DNA from: Spongilla lacustris
Taxonomy: Eukaryota; Porifera; Demospongiae; Spongillida; Spongillidae
DNA: 64,000 nucleotides
Assembly (NCBI GenBank): GCA_949361645.1
Contig: OX442418.1
Coordinates: 9,768,632 to 9,832,631 of the forward strand
Reading direction: 5' to 3'
The notes under the pieces were generated by a model. The model searched no databases. It saw only the letters and a program-made list of their open reading frames with translations, and was not told where the DNA came from. Numbering within the stretch: position 1 is the first letter of the stretch; every line of letters begins with the position of its first letter. This document shows positions 21,715 to 33,410 of this stretch, in pieces. The translations under genes were made by a program, and so were the position numbers.

Positions 21715-24400
21715 TTATATATTGGCTAATTAAAACAACGAATACAATTTCCACATTGATTAATGGGAAGTTTAGTCGATGTACATGACTTTGTATTATA
21801 ACTTATTTCATATATTCTCTCGACCAGATTTTTTACGTAGCAAATGGAAACAATTTACTTGGAGGTATAAAAACGTAAATTCAATTGCAACGTCGTGAGC
21901 AGCATTTCCACCAATTTATAAGTTGACTATGTTATAATACCTACATTTGACCTGTACATGTCCAATCGATGCTGTCACCCGCTTCCAAGATATAAATGCT
22001 GTGACAACTAATCCGTGTGACTTTTAGCCCCAGTGTAATAGGAATACGTGTCCCCCCTCAAAACAACATATATTTATATACATGTAATATTCCCCTACTT
22101 TTATAATGACAATTAAAAATGGCATTCCCAACCCATGCAAGCCTCATGCATGCATGCATGCAGCGAAGCTGGTCCCATGCATGCAACCATCACGTTCATG
22201 CATCTTACATGGTATGCGGCATGGTTCCTACCTCATAAGATACTCAAATCAAGTTTGACAGAACTGACTAAAGCAATTTCTGATGATGCAGCTATAGTGC
22301 TGTACTGAATTGTACATGTAACAAGGTCTATGCAATTGTAAGCACATGCATAATAATTAACGCATTCACAGAAAAATAGTACAGCAAAAACCGATACTAG
22401 CTGTTCGGAGTGCGGATCCATGCATCTATTGTTTATATGCAAGCATCCGTTGACTTATTGCCCTCTTCTTTTGAAAAGAAGTGGCAGGAAGTGACAGATT
22501 TAAGAAGACGGGATCTATTCAAAAGAGTGTCATTGCATGTTTACATGTAGTACACATTCAACAACAATACGTGACTAATTAGAACCTCACGTTCGTACCT
22601 ATACAACGCATTAGTCAAACTCATGAATGGCCCAGGTCAGCCTACAGTTGCAATGGGACTGGCTGGCTTCCCTGACAACTCCGGTATCGCCGAGATGTGC
22701 CGGATCGCGCGACGGAAGGCTCATACATATAACTAATATATAGGCACCCTATAGCTCGATCTGCTTATATAATTTTTCACAACTGAATCCTGCACGGCTG
22801 CACCCGCCCCTATTTATGCTACTATAACCCTCACGCTAAGTTGCAGGTCTTTCCGCTTAATATAAAATCGTAAGGGGACTCGCATTCCTAAAGCGGACAG
22901 TTAATTTTCCTAGGAATAATTGTACGGGTGACGCGTATTCCTGGGGGGACATATATATTCCATGCAGTTACACCGGTTTCCCATATTTAGTAGAGTCACG
23001 TTGTGTTATGTGCGAGGTTACTCCTCATATCCTTCTTTGAACATATTTCACCAGCATGTTTTGAAGCGTCTGATTGAAGCGCTCATCAAGACCATTGGCC
23101 TACAAGTCAGAGTTGAGAGAGATCGGATGACATCAGTTTATGTGTACACATTTTTATATGTATACTACACAATAACATTCATGGCACAGACCTGAGGGTC
23201 ATTCATACAGAACTCGCTGCAATTGTACACGTGCATGGAAGTCTAATTATAAATGGTCTGCATTGCACCCATTCATCAGTCCGACCTCATTGAATTCCGT
23301 ATCCTGGCACCGTTTCATGAGTCCAAAATCTTTTTATTTAGACATCAGTCAGTTCAACATTTGTATGGTTTAACAATTGGTATTAAAGGAGCGTTCCGAG
23401 AATACATGTATAAGTCATAAAATGGCAGTGAAAATCTTCATACTTCTTGCCGTCTTACTAACGTTCAGTTACGTGTCAAAGCTGACGTCTCATGTCATAA
23501 CTTCAGAGGAAGGTGATAAAGAACCTTGTTTATATGATATACATGTATATTGACAACTGTACTTGATTGCTATTGCGTTACTTTTCGTATAGGATATCAC
23601 AGCCGAGATGCGTCGGGAATGGCTAATAACGTCACCGGTGAAAGTGGTAGCGCTAGCTGCAATGACTACTGTCATTCCGTCAATAAAGGGGATGGAGTGA
23701 TTATTGGAACAGCACCATTCTGCGGTGGCGATTGTTCAACTGATTGTCCAAGCGGCAGATTGTGCACTATCGGTCAACTAGCGTGGTCCGACTACGGTGC
23801 AGGTTGCTGGACCGGTAACAAAATCTGCTGCTGCGGTAAGTATTGATCCAACTTTAATCAAATGTGTTACAAATGTCTTTATTAACTCTTGCAGCATCCT
23901 GAAAATAAAGTTAGAAAACTGTCGCTGCACAGGAACGCTCAAAATAGACTGAGAAGTATAATTTTAAAAATAAAAACTTCCTACATGTATGTGTAAGAGT
24001 TGCGCGGCATATAGAGTATTTGTAGGCAATTGTGGTGTCATACAGAAAATGATTGTCAATGCAACAGTGTTTATTGAAGGTACGCTATGGCAATGACAGC
24101 ATGATTCCTCTCAGTACAAAGCAGATCTGTTCGATTCTTATATGTCAACCGAACGTCCTATCAGCGTAGAATTCGTTGCTGTTGATATAGGCAAAATAAT
24201 TCAAACTATTGTGGTCTCTTCGCGCGCGTTGGCTTGCTCTTTGTGCTGGGGAAGAACCCCCAGTACTTGCACTTCAACACAGTCTCCATACGGGGCCATT
24301 TACAACCGTGTTTAGAGAATGGTGTTATCGATCACTGTGATACAACCGGGCCTTTCCTTCTGAAATGCTGAAAAGGAAAGCGACATGAAAAATGACAAGA
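21715..24400. repeat. Segmental duplication, copy A
   Basis: 21715-22705 matches 32304-33243, 23090-23990 matches 48563-49446, and 24345-24400 matches 49447-49500, all in the same order and orientation. Copy B lacks the 23991-24344 stretch. In copy A 22706-23089 joins the two halves; in copy B 15.3 kb of transposon sequence stands there instead. Copy A contains the intact cysteine-rich gene. Confidence 0.85.
23422..23902 (+). CDS. Small secreted ten-cysteine protein
   Basis: Exon 1 (23422-23512) is a signal peptide (MAVKIFILLAVLLTFSYVS) plus a short linker. Exon 2 (23593-23835) encodes the mature domain with ten cysteines, including IGTAPFCGGDC, CPSGRLC and GCWTGNKICCC. Exon 2 has the strong donor GTAAGT at 23836, with an acceptor at 23894 that adds Ala-Ser-stop (23902). 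Unspliced, it would end Gly-Lys-Tyr-stop at 23846. AATAAA at 23904-23909 is right behind the stop. The TAPFC...C-W-T-G-x-K-x-x-C-C pattern recalls small secreted Cys-rich peptides in several phyla; function is unknown and could be defence, signalling or toxin-like. A TATTAAAGG motif 33 bp upstream may be a TATA-like element. A broken copy is at 48879-49357. Confidence 0.75.
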
Positions 24401-24541
24401 TTTAGATATTTTGCACGTGTTGGAGTGTGTTAAGTGTGGAGAAATGTTCTATCGTACATGTGTACGTGCATCAAGGAGTCCAATAGGATTGGAATGGAAG
24501 ACTGTAGCATTACGTGGCTATGCGACTCGTACATCTATTAG
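24389..24541 (+). pseudogene. Second degenerate PHD-finger tail
   Basis: Relative of 9-160: FCTC, LECVKCGEMFYRTC (in different frames) and EDCSITWLCDS, then a stop. The downstream flank (about 24545-24724) matches 165-357, so both are 3' ends of the same element family. It is broken by at least two frame changes. Confidence 0.45.
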
Positions 24542-24724
24542 CCTGTACGAATGCTGTAAGCAGTGTTGTCGTGATTTGCATTGGTATATGAATTTTCACT
24601 TTCATTAGAAAACACTAACTCAATGACTTTTATCAAAACGGTCAGACTGTGCACTATCCTCGAAAACTACATAGCGAGTCAAAAACACCGACCAAATTAT
24701 TCAAATCGGGTCAAGATAAGTGTA

Positions 24725-25440
24725 CACGGTCTCATTGAAATCGTGGAAATTAAGCCCTAAGCCCAGAAATTTTGAAATAAGCGTAAGTCCCCATGGCAAC
24801 ACCCGGACAACCGATGACCTGTGGAATTTGCTGTACAACAAAGTACATGAAGAGAATGAACACATCAATACTCTCATATGATTTGGCACACCTCTGAACT
24901 TTGTAAAACAGTTTAAATCACGTGATTTTAGTGTGTTACTACGTGCCTGTTGCCACTCGAATGCAGCCACCTCGGATCGGATATTGTGTACATACCGAGA
25001 ACAAGTCGTTAGCTTCGGTCTTTGGAACGTAAAATTGTGGAAATAGACCTTTCGTGGTAAGCTGCACAGATTGTGCTACCAATGTATGCCTAGAGCTAAG
25101 CTTAACGCATTTTCTGAAGTGGTTTTTAAGTTATGGCAAATCGGCCATTTTTGATCGAATTTGATGTGGTCGCGTGTGTTCTTACTTATAGATGTATGGA
25201 CGTGTAAAAACGATGCTATTGTAGCCTAGAAGTAGGCATCATCAAGTGACCTCTTGGGAAAGGGTATACTAATAGCTGCTACCATGTCAGGAGTTAACTT
25301 ATATATGCAGGAGTTAACTTATATATGCACACTAAATGTTCCTTCATGAGTACACCTCAGCCTTTCTACTGGTACCTTGTTTGGTATTGCAGTGTATAGT
25401 TGGACATTGCACATGTTAGCAGTCTGAGAAAAAGGTTAGG
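24725..25440. other. No gene seen
   Basis: AT-rich, no coherent exons on either strand. A 21-bp direct repeat (GGAGTTAACTTATATATGCA) is at about 25289-25329. Confidence 0.4.
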
Positions 25441-25464
25441 ACCCCACACTGTATAAGGCCACCC

Positions 25465-26173
25465 CCGACTGGAAGAGGACTGCACTGCAAGCAGAAGCAT
25501 ACTCTCCAGCTGGCCTAAGCCATGCAGGATACTACTGTCTCTGCCTTCTGGTACTGGGGAGGAGGAGATCACAATGCAGCAGAGCAAATCAGTGGTGACA
25601 GATCAGTCCAAGCTAGTCAGGCAAGCCAGGTGTCACCCTTTCCCTCTTCTCACCCCTCTTCCCCCTTCCCTCCCCCTTTAAAAAAAAACTTTCCTTTGTG
25701 TATGTCAGTTACATGCGGCCCATTTACCCCTATGCCACCTGTATGTGTCCATTTGTTCCTGACTTTCATTCTTGAGACTTTGTATTGAGGTATATACATG
25801 TAGATCTGTCCTTGATCACACACACACACAGACACATGCACACACACATGAGATGTTGTATGTTGAAAATATTTTCAGGTTACATATCAGAGGCGGCAAA
25901 TTGGAGGCCGCAAAGATCTCTAGCCATAATGTGCAGGAGTCACTGGCCACCCACACCAGGCTCTTAAGGCTGCAGTCCTCACTGGTTGCTATACTGGTTT
26001 GTACCCCCACCCCCTCGCCCTGTTGTCTCTCACTCCAACGTTATGCTGTTATTTTGATAAGCTAGACCTCAGTGGACTGCGCAAGGGGGTGCAGTCCACC
26101 AGAACATGCTTCCTTCTCCCTTGTCCAGCAGATTGTGCGGACTGGTGACACTGCCTCCTGGAACTGTAAATGA
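25465..26173 (+). CDS. C-terminal exons of an unrecognised protein
   Basis: Three exons fit by phase: one ending at 25629 (…EEEITMQQSKSVVTDQSKLV), one at about 25879-25999 (GGKLEAAKISSHNVQESLA then THTRLLRLQSSLVAIL) and one at about 26129-26173 (QIVRTGDTASWNCK, stop TGA). Acceptors TTTTCAG and TTGTCCAG are clear. The middle exon looks like an amphipathic, coiled-coil helix. The 5' start of the first exon is uncertain and no domain is recognised. Other frames of the first exon are also open for long stretches. Confidence 0.4.
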
Positions 26174-26249
26174 GGTACTGTATGTGTGGGAGGAAGGGGT
26201 TGGGCCTGTGTGAGAGTAAGGAGGTTGGATCTGAGTCTGTATAGGAAAG

Positions 26250-26500
26250 GTGGTTGGGCCTTGGAGTTAGGCCTGTGTGGAGAACAGTTTTAGTCTTGTG
26301 TGGAAAAGGGATTTTGGCCTGTGCAGAGAAGGGCTTTACGCCTGTGTGGAGAAGGGCTTTAGGCCTGTGTGGAGAAGGGCTTTAGGCCTGTGTGGAGAAG
26401 GTCTTTAGGTCTTTGTTGAAAAGGGCTTTAGGCTTGTGTGAAGAGAGGATTGAGGCCTGTGTGGAGGGCTTTAGGCCTATGTAGAGTAGGGCGTTTTGCA
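26250..26500. repeat. 24-bp minisatellite, about 9-10 copies
   Basis: Units of GGCCTGTGTGGAGAAGGGCT plus TTAG, degenerate at both ends, just downstream of the gene tail at 25465-26173. Confidence 0.88.
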
Positions 26501-27079
26501 AGGGCTCATGTGAAGTCACCTACCGTTCATTCCAGATCTCAATGCATCTCCACTGAAAGGAAACAGCGCCACCTTTGTAGTGAATTTTCTTCTGCATGAC
26601 TAATACTAATTTGTAACTGAGATGGACAGAAGTGTTCAGGAAGTCAACTAGTCATCATTGTTGGCATCAATACTAAAAAAAAATTGCAGCATAGCTTTAC
26701 AGTCATTTAGTCTTTACCTTTAACAACCTTTTGGCACCATCCTGCAATGTAGTTTGTACCTGTGTCATGTGATAATCCATTCCTGATATAACAAACGATG
26801 TATATAGTAAAACAACAGCAACGCGTGTTGTTTATTCATATAAAAACAGAACAATTTGGGGTCTAAAGAAAATGCGTTAAGGATTAAGGACTGTGCTTTC
26901 TTGTTGCTCTATGTTTGATGGTGAAGGTGTAGGATGCCTACCTTAATCTGTCGTTCCCGAAGTCCGCTCGAACGAGTTTTGTAAGGCTACTTTCGATTTC
27001 GCTCCCGCGTGACCGTATATAAAGTACTTGCGCAGTATTGTTACGGTTTATTTGGTGAGTGCGTACCGAGTGTTTGCAT

Positions 27080-28170
27080 CTGCATCTGTACAAATTTCAG
27101 TGAATACTGCTGATGGTAAACAGCTCTATCTTGCAGCAGGGCAGGCATGCAACAATACCATCACGATTCAAAATATACTATGTTAACTCAGTGCCATGAT
27201 TTAATTGTAATCTGGAAGACTTTGACCTATTGCAGAACCTAAACAGTAGGCTGAACTGCTGGAAAAGGCTTAGTTGTAATGCTTTTTTGTACGTGAATTA
27301 TGTCATACAATATTTTATGTCATTGAATCAATCAGTGGGTTTTGCCATAAGTGGGTCAAAAATCAACACAGCCCTAAGTCCTAATAGTCCTCTTAAATTT
27401 TGTGGCCAGTAACCGATACCGGGTGAGTACATCACTAATCAGACCACGCGGTAATAAGACCACTTAACCGCCCGATTTTAAGACCACTTCGCCAATCCGA
27501 CCACCGTCTAATAAGACCACTAGTGTATAAATATTGGAGGGGCGTTTTTGTGTACCTTTCTTTTCTGAACAGGCGATCAATGAAGTGGTTTCCTAATACA
27601 GTTGGTACCACCATGCATTCGATTGCGGGGAAAATCGACGATCCCGTACTAATGGAGTTAGCAATGTCTATGGCACACACGACCCAGCTCTAAGCTTGCT
27701 TTACAATCCTTGGCATAATTGTTCATCCTTCCAGCTGTTATTTTGTTACGATTCGTTTGTTTATCTGCTACTGGTATTCTAATCAAAGCGCATTTCGAAA
27801 GGCGGGAAACTCGCCAGTAAGACCGAAACGGTCGTATTGGCGAGTTTTACCACAAGATCCGATTGTCCCGGCGTGGTCTTATTAGTGAGCCGCTACTGTA
27901 TAGTTCAGAGCCGATTGACATCTATGTGTCTATGTGGTGTACTTAAAAAGAAATTTGAAGCCATAACTGTAATTGGTTTGGTCTCCAAGCACATAAACAG
28001 ACATTTAATGATTAGCATGTTCATAGTTTTATAAAAACACAAGCACAATTTTTGATTGTTTTCATAGATTGCGAACTACGTGCTCATTCAAAAAAAAAAG
28101 TAAAATGGTTTTGTACTCTTTTGTACTTGAGAAGCCTTGGAGATCAGCTGTCATAGAGTATATGGTCGGG
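27080..28170. repeat. Dispersed repeat, copy with an inserted MITE
   Basis: 27090-27427 and 27903-28160 match 53285-53311 plus 61598-61920 and 61955-62160 (shared stretches such as CTCTATCTTGCAGCAGGG and TCTGGAAGACTTTGACCTAT). This copy lacks the 8.3-kb CACTA-type insertion of the other copy and has its own insertion at 27430-27898. It therefore serves as the empty site for the CACTA element. Confidence 0.8.
27430..27898. mobile_element. MITE with TA target duplication, 469 bp
   Basis: The right end read inward is CAGTAGCGGCTCACTAATAA then GACCACG. The left end is CATCACTAATCAGACCACG, the same with an internal deletion. TA flanks both sides. AAGACCAC-type motifs repeat sub-terminally. TA duplication and CAGTA ends fit the Tc1/mariner-pogo group (inference). 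The ends resemble those of the 9.6-kb element at 37519. Confidence 0.65.
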
Positions 28171-28179
28171 GGCAATTCG

Positions 28180-28340
28180 AGACCGTATTCCCTTAGGAAT
28201 ACGGTCCTAGGGAATACGGTCCTGTCACGCGAAAAATGGTCCGGGCAAAAATTGGTCCGGTCGGACCACTTCGCTGCCAAAATTGGTCCGACCCCGGACT
28301 ACTTTTGGTTGCCAAAATAGGTCCGGGTTGCCAAAAGTGT
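28180..28340. repeat. Palindromic GGTCC/CCTAGGG cluster
   Basis: AATACGGTCCTAGGGAATAC palindromes followed by four TTGGTCCG-type repeats. It resembles the element at 62342-62475 and the ends of 19060-20714. Confidence 0.6.
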
Positions 28341-28499
28341 TCCGGGTGTATTAACTTTAATTCCTGGAAATCGCTCTTTACCTTGTGAAGGTCGTATATA
28401 CATCCTACTAATGTGACCCGAGGGAAAAGGATAATGTATATAGCCGCGTAGATCGTACTTACATTCATGTGTATACATGCATGGGCCCTCAACAACTTG

Positions 28500-30400
28500 G
28501 TCCTTAATTAGTGGTTAACTCGACCTGGCACACTCTTTAAGTGTGACTGCATACTTCCTCTATACACCTGTGTCAGGAGAAAAAGAAATGGGATGAGAAA
28601 GGAATGAGTGGGGGACAAGAGACATGCTGATATTGAGCGTACTCAATTTCGGACCTAATTAAATCAGCCAAAAAGTGAATCTCTCAGATAAATATAAGCT
28701 TGGCAGCATCAATTAATATTGCTTGTGTCTCCAGTGTCTTTTTGGTCTTGAGTGTCACTGTGTATTAGATAGCTACTTGTTGCTGTATATGATTAAAGCC
28801 ATGCTTAAGGATTACAATAAAACTGAATAACTAACTGTTTTAGTGGTGTTGTATGGGCTGGGTGTCTTTGTATAGGTTTGATCGAAAATTTACATATTTT
28901 GTAGGGACAGCGTCTCTTTGTAATATCCTCACATGTCTTTAAGCCGTCTGGCTTGTCTTTGTGTGCATATCAACTTTCTCGCTTCTCTTTCCATGCTCCA
29001 GAGGGTGAAAACACTATGTATAGAATTGCTCAATAACTTTTATGCCCATACCATAGTAAGGCTTCTATACCACTTATACAAGTTATAGTATGAAGTTCAC
29101 GTAACAAGCCTTTTAATTAGCACCTTGCACCAACACAGTTTATCCCGCCCATGATTCAGCAATGTAATAGGCCTATACAGGGGACAGTAGAAGGAAAGAT
29201 TGGTGATCCACTCCAACAGTATGACTGTCAGTTCAGTTGCATCAATATCCTACCTGACAGATACTAGCATGCAGACACTAGAGTGATAGCTGAACTGGGA
29301 TTAGGACGTGCAAGCGATGTTGGCTAATCTAGTGTACGGCTACAAAATGATGAATGAAATCCCACAGATTCCCACTTATGCCAACGATGTACACTCATGT
29401 ATATGTGCTATGAAAGTTTGCGACATGCATGAACCATCGTAATTGCTGGTTTGCACTCATGGATTGTACTGATACACATATAAAAATATGTTGCGCTCAT
29501 AGACAAGCTGCATAAAAGATGAGAGACACAAGATGGTTATCCGTGTATGAATTGTATTAAGCATAGCATTTGTCAAATATTACATGTATAAATCCTTATA
29601 TATTTAACTTGCTAAATGTAGGTATGAATCCCTTATTTACTAAATTGGTGCCTACATTACCAATTTAAAACCACGTGCATGCGCGTCACGTAAGACTGAG
29701 AACAAGAAGGTAGTGGAATGGTAGGTTATGTTATGAACGTCTGAGACTGAGCACTCATTGTTCTACTTAAAATGTATAGCACTGAATTGTTTTCTTTTCC
29801 AGTGTGGTGTCAGTATAGTAAGAAATTACATTGTACTCCATGCAGGAATAGAAAAGACTAATGTGAAGGAACGCTGAAGTGGGTACAGTCGTATCGAAAG
29901 GACAGGACGTAACCTGCATGCATTATGCGCCACTACACAGAGTCAGAGAAGTGGCTGATACGAAAGCGTTCGACAGACTAAACTTCGCGCTAAACCATGA
30001 GGATGTTCTGCTGTATGTGGGAGGGAAGAGAACGAAGATGCAATAGCTGCTGCGGTGCTTTTAACAGAAGATAGAATAAAGGCGTTTTAGTAGTATCACG
30101 CGTCCAACAGTGAAGAAATCTAGACCGCACCGAAGACAAATCAAGGCACTATACTATACTGGTCGCACATGCATCTGGACAAACGTCGTTGGGTAAGTGC
30201 ATGCATGCATACATATACCATCAATACTCACACACACACATCATGCACACGCACTGCATACATGCATGTATTCTGTGCATCTACAAATCGCTTGTGTAAA
30301 TATATGTACCTCGTGCACCTTTAGATGTGCAATGTTTTGGTGTGTTATACTCAAAATGATAATTTTGCATATATGTGTAGACAATATGCGCAACACCTTT
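28500..30400. other. No gene seen
   Basis: No coherent exons. Short spaced CATGCATG and ACATGTACATGTAT words only. Confidence 0.45.
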
Positions 30401-30407
30401 ATACATG

Positions 30408-30947
30408 CAAGTAAATAAAAACATTCTCTATGAGAAAGTTGTTGGTATATAGGATTTGAAGACAATGGTGGTGTAAAAAGGAAGGGAACAAGGGTCTAAT
30501 AGAGGGAAAATGGAATAGTCCTATATTTAGCACACGAACAACCAACTATATCCTATACATGTAGAAATGTGCTAAATATAGGACTGTAGTAACGTGGTGA
30601 TAGTATGAACAATAAGCAGGTCCCTTTGTGGTCTGGGCCGCTAGCCGCGGCGCAAGCCAGCCAGCCGGACTGTAGAAGTTTCCAGAAAGAAGTCTTATGT
30701 CTATATATATTGTATGTGTGCATGTGTGTCTTGGAGTTGTTTGTCCTATCGGCTGGTGACCTTGGTAGCATCGACATCACGTTCCGCGTGCCCCATCCTG
30801 GACTTCCGTCTCCCTGAGGTCCAGTTTATTACAAAGACTATTCCATTTTCCCTTATTAGACCCTTGTTCCCTTCCTTTTTACACCACCATTGTCTTCAAA
30901 TCCTATATACCACCAACTTTCTCATAGAGAATGTTTTTATTTACTTG
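30408..30947. mobile_element. Fold-back MITE with 112-bp arms
   Basis: The left arm 30408-30519 (CAAGTAAATAAAAACATTCT...) and the right arm 30836-30947 are inverted copies with very few mismatches. An inner hairpin (CTATATTTAGCAC / GTGCTAAATATAG) lies at about 30520-30584. The 310-bp core is unrelated to the arms. Single decayed arms occur near 2050 and 11620. No transposase is present. Confidence 0.88.
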
Positions 30948-31494
30948 TTTCATTGCTTTTTACTCATCAATGCATGGATGCTTTCAACAGCCACGCTACA
31001 TCTAAATGTATTCACTTGGCAACAGACATTTCATCACTATTAATCTTATATACCCCAATAGTGGAAAGAGAGTACTTTGCATTTTAAAATGCTAAAGGGA
31101 CCATGGATCCTCCGACGTTGCAATTATGATAACATAGAGAAACACTGATCACTTAGGTACGATCTGAACTTGGTATATATGTCATTTACATAATAATCAT
31201 GTATATCTACATGTAATAACACAGCCATGGATGATACATATTGTTCAGTACACAAACAATGTTATATTCAGTATTAGTACATTTACTCTCTCTGGCTCTC
31301 TTGATATGACAGAAAAAGGTGTGTTCACCATCTCTTCCTTTATTACAGTGTTATGTAAATTAAAGTGATCTGTGTCAACTCAACTTGTGAACAGTATCCA
31401 TGTAGATATGTTTCATACTCTGGCAGTAGTGTATCAGTGAATTCGTCATCATCACATACGTGACCATTGAGATCACCTCACTCCATGCACCAGG

Positions 31495-31615
31495 GGAATA
31501 GTAGGTAAGGGGAGGAGTAGGGGCAGTAGGTAAGGGGATGAGTAGGGGTAGTAGTAGGTAAGGGGCAGAGTAGGGGTAGTAGTAGGTAAGGGGAGGAGTA
31601 GGGGTAGTAGGTCAA
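31495..31615. repeat. GGGGAGGAGTAGGGGTAGTA minisatellite
   Basis: About four imperfect copies, purine-rich on the + strand. Confidence 0.8.
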
Positions 31616-31769
31616 GGGCGTCTCCAGGGGGGCCATGCCCCCTTCATATACCGCACATCCCAAAAACATTGCACATTATACAGAGGTCCTAAGACAGGTC
31701 AAGGTGAGGCCTTAGAAAAAGGACTATGACCATGCATGTGGATAACACAATTAATAAGTATGAGAGGTG

Positions 31770-32007
31770 TTTGGATTGCTGCACAAAATCTCAATGCAGG
31801 TGACTGAATGTGATTCATGTCAAAGAACCAACCATTCCCCACACTTGCCATTGCAGCCCATCCCCATAACTGGCCTGTGGAACCTCTGGGGTGTGGATTT
31901 GATTGGTCCACTAACATTTACACTGCGTGGCAATCGGTACATAATTGTTGCAACAGACTAGTTTTCGAAATGGCCAGAAGCTGCACCATTGCAGTGCACT
32001 ATATGTA
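31770..32007 (+). pseudogene. Integrase fragment of a Gypsy/Ginger-type element
   Basis: The frame contains VTECDSCQRTNH (end of the H2C2 zinc-binding domain), then LWGVDLIGPLTFTLRGNRY and, after a TAG replacing the usual Tyr, FSKWPEAAP. This is the region of the first catalytic Asp of an integrase core. The second Asp and the Glu are absent, so it is a dead fragment. It is on the opposite strand to the integrase at 47-48 kb and clearly diverged from it. Confidence 0.75.
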
Positions 32008-32303
32008 GCATCAGACATTATTACTTATCAGAGCAGTGAGTTTATCAACGAGGTAACATTTAATTAACACAACTTTGCCAAAGTTATATGTACATGTACC
32101 CACAGTCACACACAGCTGAAGATTCATTCCACAGATCACACTCACCTGAGATCCAGCTGCACCTTCATATACACTCTCAAGTTCCCACACCATGCCATCC
32201 TTATATTGATGTACATTTCTAAGCACTTCAATTCATGTTTTATGAATGACACACTCTGGATGGATCTCATTCCGCCACAAAGCTGCAGAATGATGTACAT
32301 GTA

Positions 32304-33243
32304 TATTGGCTAATTAAAACAACGAATACGATTTTCACATTGATTAATGGGAAGTTTAGTCGATGTACATGACTTTGTATTATAACTTATTTCATATATT
32401 CTCTCGACCTGATTTTTTACGTAGCAAATGGAAACAATTTACTTGGAGGTATAAAAACGTAAATTCAAATGCAACGTCGTGAGCAGCATTTCCACCAATT
32501 TATAAGTTGACTATATTATAATACCTACATTTGACCTGTACATGTCCAATCGATGCTGTCACCCGCTTCCAAGATATAAATGCTGTGACAACTAATCCGT
32601 GTGACTTTTAGCCCCAGTGTCCCCCCTCAAAACAACATATATTTATATACATGTAATATTCCCTTACTTTTATAATGACAATTAAAAATGGCATTCCCAA
32701 CCCATGCAAGCCTCATGCATGCATGCAGCGAAGCTGGTCCCATGCAACCATCACGTTCATGCATCTTATATGGTATGCGGCATGGTTCCTACCTCATAAG
32801 ATACTCAAATCAAGTTTGACAGAACTGACTAAAGCAATTTCTGATGATGCAGCTATAGTGCTGTACTGAATTGTACATGTAACAAGGTCTATGCAATTGT
32901 AAGCACGTGCATAATAATTAACGCATTCACAGAAAAATAGTACAGCAAAAACCGATACTAGCTGTTCGGAGTGCGGATCCATGCATCTATTGATATAAGC
33001 ATCCGTTGACTTATTGCCCTCTTCTTTTGAAAAGAAGTGGCAGGAAGTGACAGATTTAAGAAGACGGGAACTATTCAAAAGATGTAGTACACATTCAACA
33101 ACAATACGTGACTAATTAGAACCTCACGTTCGTACCTATACAACGCATTAGTCGAACTCATGAATGGCCCAGGTCAGCCTACAGTTGCAATGGGACTGCA
33201 TGGCTGGCTTCCCTGACAACTCCGGTATCGCCGAGATGTGCCG
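32304..33243. repeat. Segmental duplication, copy B, left half
   Basis: Matches 21715-22705 at high identity with small deletions (for example one CATGCATG unit and a 10-bp piece). It ends exactly at CCGAGATGTGCCGG, where foreign sequence begins. Confidence 0.88.
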
Positions 33244-33410
33244 GTGTCGTAGTGTACAATGTCCCCCCTAAAATTTGTCCCCCCGGACGTTCTGCACTAG
33301 TGTACAATGTCCCCCTGGACCTTCTGCACTAGTGTACAATGTCCCCCCGGACAATCTACACTAGGGCAAACTGTCCCCCTCCAGGGTAAAATGTCCCCCC
33401 TCATAACATT
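33244..33410. repeat. TGTCCCCC repeat cluster
   Basis: Three to four copies of CTGCACTAGTGTACAATGTC followed by CCCC and GGAC. It sits exactly at the left junction of the transposon block with the segmental duplicate, so it may be an element end; no inverted partner was found near 48.5 kb. Confidence 0.6.
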
